Shown: positions 8,063-15,229 of the stretch, piece after piece
Numbering within the stretch: the stretch's first letter is position 1
Layout of the letters: each line of letters begins with the position of its first letter
Source: a virus
DNA length: 39,797 nt
Strand: one strand, 5' to 3'
Virus record (IMG/VR): IMGVR_UViG_3300031857_000485
Span: 1-39,797 of that record
Made by a program: the position numbers and the translations under genes
The notes under the pieces: model-generated
What the model saw: only the letters and a program-made list of their open reading frames with translations
Database searches by the model: none
What the model was told of the DNA's origin: nothing

Positions 8063-8489
8063 AATATTTCCATTCTTTTTGAAGCCATTCTTCAGCTAAA
8101 GAAGTATAGCACCCTTTAGCCTTCCAATGCAAGTAGTTTATTACGTGTTTCGGTTCCCGATCTACGGTAATAAACCATTTGGACCTGTCATACTTAAAAA
8201 ATAGTATGGGGGTAGCTGGCACCTGACTGGCTTGGTGAACCAACTTAGTCCACCACTGATTTAAGTTGTTAGTTGTGTTAGTTAGTATCTTATCGGATAA
8301 AGGGCTGTCTTTGTAGTTTTTAACTTCAATGATATACTTAGGCTTTTCATTGGGGATATATAAGTCTCCCTTTTGGTACTCTAAGGCCCCGGAAGCAGGG
8401 GTTCGTTCCCACTGCATTCCGGTGTGCTCTCTCATCATATCTCTTACTGCGTACTCTCCGCGTGCCCCTTTAGCTCTAGCGTCCACCAT
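8055..8489 (-). CDS. PD-(D/E)XK nuclease, Holliday-junction-resolvase-like (T5 D14 position)
   Basis: This 144-residue protein has the archaeal-Hjc-like start KGARGEYAVRDMM, an active-site Asp42 (KGDLYIP) and the EVK core (IIEVKNYK, 53-60). The conserved Trp-Glu-Arg-Thr-Pro and SGA segment before the Asp is also typical. It probably cuts branched DNA during recombination-dependent replication. It overlaps the SbcC-like gene by 14 bases and the flap exonuclease by 8. Confidence 0.82.
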   Translation of the reverse strand: MVDARAKGARGEYAVRDMMREHTGMQWERTPASGALEYQKGDLYIPNEKPKYIIEVKNYKDSPLSDKILTNTTNNLNQWWTKLVHQASQVPATPILFFKYDRSKWFITVDREPKHVINYLHWKAKGCYTSLAEEWLQKEWKYYG

Positions 8490-10269
8490 TACTTAACCTC
8501 GATTCTCCGTCGTCTTTAGTAACGGTAATCTTTTCTAGCAACGGGTGAGACCAGCCATGTGACACTAAGAATGTATTCAAGCCCTCTTCCTGCAGTAATA
8601 CCTCTACTAATCGATCTTTCCCAAACTCATCCAAGACGTTCATTACTTCGTCTAGGAACAGGATGTTTACCTGCGTCTTAGAGATGGAATTCATTAATTT
8701 TCTAATTGCTAATAAAGTAGCTGTGTTAACACGAGCTAATTCCCCACTTGAAAGCGCTGCTACTTCAATTTCGGCGCCGTCGTCTGTTAAACTCACATTA
8801 AGCTTATCCGAAGTTACTGAGAACTGCAGGGTAAATCTTCCATCAGAAAGCTCACCTAAATAGTTATTCGTGACATTCTCTAAGTCCTTCACGAGATTTT
8901 CTAATTTGTAGGCTACCAATCCATTGGTCGAAAATGCTTTTTTCAAAATTTCTAATAAACCGAGTTCCGTGGTTGCTGTTTTTAAGCGCTGTTGTACTTT
9001 GGCCAGCTCTTCTCTATGCTCGTTTAATTGTTCAAGAATGACCGAAATTCGTGAGTTGTGCTTCTCGGCTTCCATATTATTCGAAATCGCGGAGTCGTAG
9101 ATTTTCTTTTTACGACCTAGTTCCGCTTCTATTAATATTATGCGCTCATTTATTTCGTGAACGTCTTCTAGCGTTTTCGTTAGAGTTCTGTCCACTTTAG
9201 TATAGAGCGATTCCCACTCATTCTGTTTATCTTTAGCTTCTGTGATGAGAGTGTTCATTTTAGTAACTTCAGCCAACTTCTTAGTTAGAGCGGCCTTTTT
9301 ACTCTGAGCTTCCTCTAGTTGAGTCTTAGCTTGAGTAACGAAGTGTACTTGTATGCTTTTATTAATATCTTGCTCACAGGTTGGGCACTTGTCGTCCAAA
9401 TCTTCTAGTTTATTAATTAGCGCTGTAAGGCGCTTAATTTCTGAGGCAAGAGCGCCCAGCTCTACGTTGATGCTAGAAGTGTCCTCCTTAGATTGTGCCA
9501 CTAGGGTCTTATCGAAAGATATGCTTTTAAGAATTTCAGTTAGCTTGTTGTTAGCTTCTATCTTCTTATTAGTTTCTTTGGCTTTGCTAATTCTATCTTT
9601 TAACTCCCACAATTCATCATTATTAGGAATTTCTGGAATAGGTAGCATATCCTTTCGGTCAGGTAATGCTTCGTTTTTCTTTATCCAAGTAGTTACCGAG
9701 CTAATCTGTCCCTCAATCCTAGCTACTGCTGTTACTGTTTCAGATACTATCTCTTTAAATATAGCATGGTAAGCATCATATTCGTTTAAGCCAAATAAGT
9801 CAATAAGAAACTTCTTTCTATTGGTATCTGTAGCTGTAAGGAATGATAGCCCTTCTGTAGTGCTCTGATATATAAGAGGTACAAATGTTTTAAAGTCCAT
9901 GCCTATAAGAGATTCAATAGTCTTAAAGGTTTCTGTGGCTGTATGGGAGCTTATATCCTCGCCGTTTTCAGTAAGCTTAACCTTTAGTGTACCCTTACGG
10001 TTTATTTGAATTACGTAGTGTTTACCATTTAAGGTAAATGGAACTCTAATCCAGTAAGAACCGTCTCCTAGTCTATTAGGTATATCCGCTTTTTTAATAC
10101 CTTTTGAGTTTTTATTAAAGAAAGCTTCTTGAATAATAAGAGCTATGGAAGACTTACCAGCCCCATTCTCTCCTAACAATTGGGTTATATTAGGGCCGTT
10201 CAGTTTTACTACGTTATTATCCCCGTAGCTAAAACAGCCACCCCAACTAGCTTCTTCCATGATAAGCAT
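8476..10269 (-). CDS. SbcC/Rad50-like ATPase (T5 D13-like)
   Basis: This 597-residue SMC-type ATPase has Walker A GENGAGKSS (33-41), two long coiled coils, the zinc-hook CPTC (295-298), the ABC signature LSSGELARVN and Walker B NILFLDEVMN. The start is the ATG at 10269 because GGAG lies 7 bases upstream. It partners the nuclease encoded just upstream, overlapping by 23 bases, to form an Mre11/Rad50-type complex for end processing and recombination. Confidence 0.95.
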   Translation of the reverse strand: MLIMEEASWGGCFSYGDNNVVKLNGPNITQLLGENGAGKSSIALIIQEAFFNKNSKGIKKADIPNRLGDGSYWIRVPFTLNGKHYVIQINRKGTLKVKLTENGEDISSHTATETFKTIESLIGMDFKTFVPLIYQSTTEGLSFLTATDTNRKKFLIDLFGLNEYDAYHAIFKEIVSETVTAVARIEGQISSVTTWIKKNEALPDRKDMLPIPEIPNNDELWELKDRISKAKETNKKIEANNKLTEILKSISFDKTLVAQSKEDTSSINVELGALASEIKRLTALINKLEDLDDKCPTCEQDINKSIQVHFVTQAKTQLEEAQSKKAALTKKLAEVTKMNTLITEAKDKQNEWESLYTKVDRTLTKTLEDVHEINERIILIEAELGRKKKIYDSAISNNMEAEKHNSRISVILEQLNEHREELAKVQQRLKTATTELGLLEILKKAFSTNGLVAYKLENLVKDLENVTNNYLGELSDGRFTLQFSVTSDKLNVSLTDDGAEIEVAALSSGELARVNTATLLAIRKLMNSISKTQVNILFLDEVMNVLDEFGKDRLVEVLLQEEGLNTFLVSHGWSHPLLEKITVTKDDGESRLSNGGR

Positions 10270-11185
10270 TAAAAATCTCCAAAACAGCCTCTCTTGTATC
10301 AGCAGGTAACTTTAAAACTTCTTCCAGGTATATGTCTAGTTCTTCTGGAATAGTTTTGTCCATTAGATTGATAGTTACTTCTGTACTTCTTTTAACTATC
10401 TTTTTGTCTAATAGCTCGGAGTTCTCTACAGTACTTAATTGCTGGAGGTCGCCCTCTATTTCATAAATTGTGTGGTCATACTTAGTTGGGATCATCTCTT
10501 CCGAACTAGATACCGTTTTTCTAATTAACTGTGGCAGGTTAAACTTATGCCAAGTCCATTTTGTCAGGTCTTCCTCGTCTATAAGTAGATACCCGGTATC
10601 TACATTATTTCTGTGAAAACTAGTTGTCATTGGGCTGCCGGGGTAAACAATATTACGCTGACTATTACTATGACTATGCAAATCCCCCGCATATACAATA
10701 GGAAATCTTGCGAATCTTTCAAGGTCCACCTCTGGCTTGACATGGGGAGGAATTTCACCTCTTACGTGTGTAAAAATAGCAAGGGTACTATCAATACCCT
10801 CTATAGACCCTTTTTGGTGAAGGTCAGTGTATGGTAAAACTACAAATTTTGAGGTTTCATACCCGTCAGTTAGAATGCTGACAAGCGGGTTAAGAGCGCT
10901 TACTACATGCTTTAAAGTATGTAAAAAAGACTCTCCCTTTTTTGTAGCTTCGTGGTTGCCGTCGTATATAATTGTTTCTTCAGTGCATTGCTGTACAAAC
11001 TGAAAAAAGATAGCAAGCTCCGCTAGGGAGGGCAACTTATCGAAAATATCCCCACCTACAATATGTAGAGAATGTGGTATCTTAGAAAGCTGATCTAGAA
11101 ATAAATTATACCTATTGACCGCCCAGTCAACAGGTACATTTTTTTGCCCTAATTTTATATGCCAGTCTGCTGTAAAGAGTATCAT
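10247..11185 (-). CDS. SbcD/Mre11-like nuclease (T5 D12-like)
   Basis: This 312-residue metallophosphatase has the phosphoesterase motifs in order: ADWHIK (6-11), GGDIFDK (44-50), YDGNHEA (about 74-80), then IFTHVRGE and AGDLHSHS. It is the catalytic partner of the SbcC-like ATPase and processes DNA ends. It follows the SSB-like gene across a strong GC hairpin, so its expression may be reduced relative to SSB. Confidence 0.93.
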   Translation of the reverse strand: MILFTADWHIKLGQKNVPVDWAVNRYNLFLDQLSKIPHSLHIVGGDIFDKLPSLAELAIFFQFVQQCTEETIIYDGNHEATKKGESFLHTLKHVVSALNPLVSILTDGYETSKFVVLPYTDLHQKGSIEGIDSTLAIFTHVRGEIPPHVKPEVDLERFARFPIVYAGDLHSHSNSQRNIVYPGSPMTTSFHRNNVDTGYLLIDEEDLTKWTWHKFNLPQLIRKTVSSSEEMIPTKYDHTIYEIEGDLQQLSTVENSELLDKKIVKRSTEVTINLMDKTIPEELDIYLEEVLKLPADTREAVLEIFNAYHGRS

Positions 11186-11201
11186 TGGTTCCTTAGATAG
11201 G

Positions 11202-11231
11202 AAGGGCGGGCCCGAAAGCCCGCCCTTTTTT
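11202..11231. terminator. GC-rich hairpin between SSB-like gene and sbcD
   Basis: Ten-base arms AAGGGCGGGC and GCCCGCCCTT (11202-11211, 11218-11227) surround a six-base loop. On the minus strand, where the genes lie, the hairpin is followed by TTCCTATCT, a weak U-tract. The good T-run (six T) is on the plus strand. It is probably a partial terminator or mRNA 3' stabiliser letting SSB be made in excess. Confidence 0.75.
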
Positions 11232-11233
11232 GA

Positions 11234-11887
11234 TTAGGTAGTGAAATCGTCTGGGATTTCATCGTCCACAGATTCACCCTTTTTATCTACAGGTGCGCCG
11301 GCACGAAGGTTATCAAGATATTTCTTGATGTCTTCAGGAGGAGCACGCTTCAATACTTCATCAATAGTAGGATGGGCATCGAATAAAGCTTTTACTTCTG
11401 CAGAAACAGGCTTCTTGCTCTTGCTGCACTTCATTTGCTGAAGTGTGTATTCTACGTTGAATACTTTAGGACCAGTTTTCGCCTTTGTGAAAACAATGTC
11501 CCAGCCTTCTTCAGTGTCTCCAGGGTTCCCCAGATCTTCTACGAGGCCAACGATAGCATTGAACAATTTCTTCTTGTGGTTGAAGATAAGAACCTTAGTG
11601 GGGTCTTTAGCGTCTACGCAAAGGCTTGCGTAGGCCCATTCAGCTTTAAGGTCGGGGTAATATTCTTTCACCCAATCTTTTTGAGCGTTATCGAACTTTT
11701 CAGTTTCGCGGTTGAATGAGAGACACTCAACAGGGGACTTCTGACCGTCGGAATTTGGAATCCAGTAGATATAACGGCCTAGAACGCCTCCAACAATGCG
11801 AATGCGGTTTTCACCGTCTTTCATCTTGTAGCTTGGAGTTTTTTCGCGATCTGCTTCGCCTTTTACAGTGTTAAATGATAGTGCCAT
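11234..11887 (-). CDS. Single-stranded DNA-binding protein
   Basis: This 217-residue protein has an OB-like beta-rich N-terminus (GENRIRIVGG, aromatic residues WIP and AYASLCVD) and a basic FNHKKKLFN segment. The C-terminus is acidic, DDEIPDDFTT, the hallmark tail by which SSBs recruit replication partners. It resembles the SSB-annotated family of T5-like and other phages more than E. coli SSB. The GC hairpin behind its stop suggests high-level expression. Confidence 0.8.
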   Translation of the reverse strand: MALSFNTVKGEADREKTPSYKMKDGENRIRIVGGVLGRYIYWIPNSDGQKSPVECLSFNRETEKFDNAQKDWVKEYYPDLKAEWAYASLCVDAKDPTKVLIFNHKKKLFNAIVGLVEDLGNPGDTEEGWDIVFTKAKTGPKVFNVEYTLQQMKCSKSKKPVSAEVKALFDAHPTIDEVLKRAPPEDIKKYLDNLRAGAPVDKKGESVDDEIPDDFTT

Positions 11888-11891
11888 TTGT

Positions 11892-12269
11892 TTACCCTTG
11901 TTCGTACTTAAAATGTACTGCGTTATTAGATATTGTTAATAGTTGATTTGTTTCTGGTATAAAAGGAGCTAGCCTTATATCCAATGTCGTATCGCCGGTC
12001 AATAGATATTCCGCTAAGGACCTTTTACTAGCTAAAGCGATGTACTCTACTATATCTTTTACTGGTAGTTCGTATTTCTTTGTTAGAAGCTTTTCAGGTT
12101 CTATTAGAAAAGAAATACCCTCATAGTCCTTCCAGTAGTAAGGATTGAGTCTTTTTTGTTGTCTAGTGGGAGCGGCTTCTGGCCATGTAATAGCGGACAT
12201 AACTTTAATTAGCTCTATGTTGCTACCGTTTGCCAGGCGTTTTACGCGTTGCCAGTCGAATTGAATCAT
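11892..12269 (-). CDS. Conserved replication-module protein (T5 D11 position), unknown function
   Basis: I start this gene at the ATG at 12269 (MIQFDWQRVKRLANG, 125 residues). An ATG/TTG-open extension to 12299 would run through a promoter. It contains a possible small folded domain (KDYEGISFLIEPEKLL, then VKDIVEYIALASKRS). I do not recognise it. It sits between the D10-like helicase and SSB, the slot of D11 in T5. A promoter with -10 ending at 12271 leaves no leader before this ATG; see findings. Confidence 0.6.
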   Translation of the reverse strand: MIQFDWQRVKRLANGSNIELIKVMSAITWPEAAPTRQQKRLNPYYWKDYEGISFLIEPEKLLTKKYELPVKDIVEYIALASKRSLAEYLLTGDTTLDIRLAPFIPETNQLLTISNNAVHFKYEQG

Positions 12270-12270
12270 A

Positions 12271-12310
12271 AGTATAGCACGCCTTCTTGCCAAAGTCAAG
12301 CTGAATTTTT
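12271..12310 (-). promoter_or_regulatory. Sigma70-type promoter (TTGACT-17-TATACT)
   Basis: The -35 TTGACT (12294-12299) and -10 TATACT (12271-12276) are 17 bases apart, with an AAAAATTC-like upstream element. It belongs to the seven-member promoter set of this window. The expected start site, about 12264, falls inside the first codons of the 12269 ORF. This promoter therefore serves SSB and downstream genes, or a shorter form of that ORF. Confidence 0.8.
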
Positions 12311-13587
12311 CAGAGGTCTATGACTTGATAACCAGCTCTCATGAAGTAGCCTTTCATGAGTTGTTGTTGCTTTTCTACTGTTTTCCCCATAAGCTGGGGC
12401 ATAACTACAATAGGGTCAATTTTACCCTCTTGTGTTCTAATTACTCTACCTACCAGCTGATCCAATAAAGGTTCATTATTAATAGGAGTAGCAATTATCA
12501 AACAACTTAAATAGTTTTCTGAAACACCTTCAGCAAATATACTTAAACTACCATATAAAACACTATGGGTTCCGTCTCTCATTTTCTGTATTTGAGCGGC
12601 TCTATCTTTAGTGGTTCCGGTAACTACAACACTTTTGGGTGTAAGTTCGTGAGCTCGTTTCATAAGTTTAGTTCTACTGGATAGTACTAATACTTTGTGT
12701 CCTTTAGCCGCATAACTAGCTGCCATCAAAGCAATAGTACGCTGATATACTTCATTGTCTGCAAGATCATTTATTTTTACTGCCCAAGGTTGTTCCCCGT
12801 CTGCTACTCTTATAGGTAATTTTACCCTATGAATAGTAGGTGTCATTCTATTTTCTTCAGCTGGCTTAAACACCTTATTACTAAAGTAATCTGGGAATAG
12901 CAGGTGTAGTCCATCTTTTCGTTTAGCCGAAGCTGACAACCCTATCTTATAAAAAGCATGGTTGGAATCGATGAGACTAGAGAAAGTCCTAGAAGGAATA
13001 TGGTGGCACTCATCAACAATAATAGTACCGAAAGTTTTAGTAATCTTCTCTCCAGCAACTCTATAAAGAGTTTGTATATTACCAACGTTGATAGGCATAC
13101 TACAATCAAAACGGCCGCTGCCAATAATTCCAGGGGTAAAACCATAGACTTTCTCACATTCTGCAATCCACTGGTCCCTAAGGGCCAAAGTGTGTACGAT
13201 TATCAGAGTCCTTTGCTCTAGCTTACCAGCTATTTTTAGAGCAGTGAAAGTCTTCCCCCAACTAGTATTAGCATTGATAAAACAGTCAGAAGCTACGTGA
13301 TCATGAACAGCAGATTGATTTTGTCGTAACTCCCCACGGAAGGGAGGGAAATCAACAAAGTCTAGTACTCTTCTATTTATAATCTCGTAGTCTTCTGGAA
13401 TCAAGTCAATCCTACCGCTAGGTATGGACATTAAGCCTTCTTTGATTATCCTAGCGTTAGTTATTATCTTAGGGGGTAAGTCATCCCTATATTGGGGTAT
13501 TTTATATGTTAGTGCCCGTAATAAGTGGCTTTGAAGTTCTGGATTAACTTCTAGGAATATTCTATTCGTTAATACTGCTTTTGCCAT
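12310..13587 (-). CDS. Superfamily 2 DNA helicase (T5 D10 / UvsW-like)
   Basis: This 425-residue protein has helicase motif I NTSWGKT (107-113, with the Trp variant of Walker A), motif Ia, DECHH near residue 195 (IIVDECHHIP), motif III SASAKR, motif IV/V ending TKDRAAQ, and motif VI QLVGRVIRTQEGK. UvsW and D10 enzymes remodel branched DNA and unwind R-loops. Together with the resolvase-like and SbcCD-like genes this gives the phage a complete fork-remodelling set. Confidence 0.92.
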   Translation of the reverse strand: MAKAVLTNRIFLEVNPELQSHLLRALTYKIPQYRDDLPPKIITNARIIKEGLMSIPSGRIDLIPEDYEIINRRVLDFVDFPPFRGELRQNQSAVHDHVASDCFINANTSWGKTFTALKIAGKLEQRTLIIVHTLALRDQWIAECEKVYGFTPGIIGSGRFDCSMPINVGNIQTLYRVAGEKITKTFGTIIVDECHHIPSRTFSSLIDSNHAFYKIGLSASAKRKDGLHLLFPDYFSNKVFKPAEENRMTPTIHRVKLPIRVADGEQPWAVKINDLADNEVYQRTIALMAASYAAKGHKVLVLSSRTKLMKRAHELTPKSVVVTGTTKDRAAQIQKMRDGTHSVLYGSLSIFAEGVSENYLSCLIIATPINNEPLLDQLVGRVIRTQEGKIDPIVVMPQLMGKTVEKQQQLMKGYFMRAGYQVIDL

Positions 13588-13591
13588 GTTA

Positions 13592-14098
13592 TTACGTATA
13601 AAATACGTGATCTCCTATAGTAACTGTTTTTTCTTTCCCCCAATTGGGGGATACATAGTCTGCGTGATAGTATTTGGCGCCCTTTGTAATATTAGTTGGG
13701 TTTTCCAATACGCTAATAGCTATATAAGTTGCTAAAGCAATAGCTTCTTCTTCCACCATCACGTCCTTCTTCCCGTCACAATACCACGAAAATTGGCAGT
13801 TGTTTTTTGTTTTCTGCTTTATAACTTTGCAAATGTTATCTGGGAAGTCGGGGTCTTTAGTTCTATTAATAACTACTTCTGCTACCGCAAACTGACCTTC
13901 TACAGGCTGGTTTCTAGCTTCAAAATAGATATTTTGTGTTAGACAATCTACGCTAGATTTATCTAAGGGTTTCGGCTCCATTTCCATTTCTAATGATACC
14001 GGGCTGAATAATAAGTGATTCGCCGGTACGGGAATCTGGTAGTTTGTGCAAGCTGTCAATAACAGGGTTGCTAAGGCTATCAGTTTTATTAATTTCAT
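13592..14098 (-). CDS. SleB/CwlJ-type cell-wall hydrolase lipoprotein
   Basis: This 168-residue protein begins MKLIKLIALATLLLTAC, a lipoprotein signal with lipobox LLTA|C. A SleB/CwlJ hydrolase domain (PF07486) follows: NIYFEARNQPVEGQFAVAEV with the catalytic Glu of YFEAR, then FSWYCDGK and the C-terminal GAKYYHADYV and GDHVFY blocks. It cleaves peptidoglycan glycan strands. Its location in the replication block is unusual for a lysis enzyme. The first 140 bases overlap the 3' end of phoH in another frame. Confidence 0.9.
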   Translation of the reverse strand: MKLIKLIALATLLLTACTNYQIPVPANHLLFSPVSLEMEMEPKPLDKSSVDCLTQNIYFEARNQPVEGQFAVAEVVINRTKDPDFPDNICKVIKQKTKNNCQFSWYCDGKKDVMVEEEAIALATYIAISVLENPTNITKGAKYYHADYVSPNWGKEKTVTIGDHVFYT

Positions 14099-14738
14099 TG
14101 AGTTTATGTTTTTCCGTTAGGTAGCGTTTGACAAGTTCACTTCTAACTATATCTTCAATTCCAAACTCTACTATATCAAATAGATCTGGCATTCTTTGAA
14201 GAATATTCATAAAAGGTCTTAGCCCATTATTCTGTAAGTCGGCCTGTCCTGCGTCACCACTAAAGGCTATTTTGCAGTTCTTTCCGAGTCTAGTAATAAT
14301 GGAATCTAACTCATGGAAGTTCATGTTTTGAAACTCGTCCACGATCAGAAAACAATTTTCTGTGTTTATGCCTCTTATAAATGAGGTTGATACGAACTCT
14401 ACTTTTTTCTGTCTTTTTAGCATTGTGTACGCATCCTCTTTGTCATAGAGTTGCGAAGCTAAATCCATATAGGGTGCTTCATATACTTTAGTCTTCTCTG
14501 AAGCTGATCCTGGTAAGAATCCTATATTTCTTGTTGGTACAGCACTACGCATAATAATTACTTTTTCTAAGCGTCTAGCTTCGACCTCTACTAGGGCTCT
14601 ATACAGAACCAATAGAGTTTTTCCAGTACCAGCAGCGCCGTGGACTACTAGGTTTTTATTGGAGGCTAACACCTCTTTTTGTCTTGGATTTAAAGCTTTT
14701 ATACGAGATAACTGTAAGTTACCATTTGGTGAACCCAT
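13959..14738 (-). CDS. phoH: PhoH-family ATPase
   Basis: I start at the ATG at 14738, which shares a base with the upstream stop (TAATG) and has GGAAG upstream, rather than the earlier frame-open start. This gives 259 residues. Walker A is HGAAGTGKT and Walker B FLIVDEFQNM, followed by the FSGDAGQADL motif of PhoH proteins. PhoH is frequent in phages; the role is thought to be RNA-linked, and the phosphate connection is doubtful. The last 46 codons overlap the SleB lipoprotein gene. Confidence 0.93.
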   Translation of the reverse strand: MGSPNGNLQLSRIKALNPRQKEVLASNKNLVVHGAAGTGKTLLVLYRALVEVEARRLEKVIIMRSAVPTRNIGFLPGSASEKTKVYEAPYMDLASQLYDKEDAYTMLKRQKKVEFVSTSFIRGINTENCFLIVDEFQNMNFHELDSIITRLGKNCKIAFSGDAGQADLQNNGLRPFMNILQRMPDLFDIVEFGIEDIVRSELVKRYLTEKHKLNEINKTDSLSNPVIDSLHKLPDSRTGESLIIQPGIIRNGNGAETLR

Positions 14739-15229
14739 TATACTTTCTTCCGGGTAGGCTTTTCCCATTCGTACATTATATTATATAGTTTCCATGGAAG
14801 GTCTTTATAGTATAATATCTGGGCGAAACTCCCGACTGGGGGTCTATTAACTACTATTGGAAAGTTAATTCCTTCCAATATAATTAGCGAGTAAAAATCT
14901 TTGTAAATAACGTTGTCTATTTTGTGACAAACAAGTCTTTGCAGAGATGTACGCTTATAGGTAAAATAAGACCCTAGGTTGTCTATGTACCAGGACCTGG
15001 TACCGGCTGTGTCTTTTATAAGCTCTATTACATCTCCGCGGTGTCTTAAAAGCTTATAAAGAGGGTGGGGGCTAAGTAGTCTTCTAGCCCCTAAGGTTCT
15101 AGCGGAGATGTTTCTGTCGTCAACTATATTCCCGCCTACAAAGGTAAGCCCATCGACTGTAATAGGTTCTTGGTCTACCTTGTAGACGGGGTAGTTAACT
15201 TTATGCAGCGATTTGATCGTCCTCTCCAA
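14738..15229 (-). CDS. Conserved phage protein after DNA polymerase, unknown function
   Basis: I place the start at the TTG at 15229 because a strong ribosome site, GAGGAG, lies 7 bases upstream within the polymerase gene; the frame stays open to 15289. The 163-residue product has a compact alpha/beta pattern (LTFVGGNIVDD, RSWYIDNLGSYFTYK, FPIVVNRPPVGSFA) and a basic end KPTRKKV. I know similar unnamed proteins beside phage polymerases, but no function. It overlaps polymerase by 29 bases and touches phoH. Confidence 0.65.
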   Translation of the reverse strand: MERTIKSLHKVNYPVYKVDQEPITVDGLTFVGGNIVDDRNISARTLGARRLLSPHPLYKLLRHRGDVIELIKDTAGTRSWYIDNLGSYFTYKRTSLQRLVCHKIDNVIYKDFYSLIILEGINFPIVVNRPPVGSFAQILYYKDLPWKLYNIMYEWEKPTRKKV

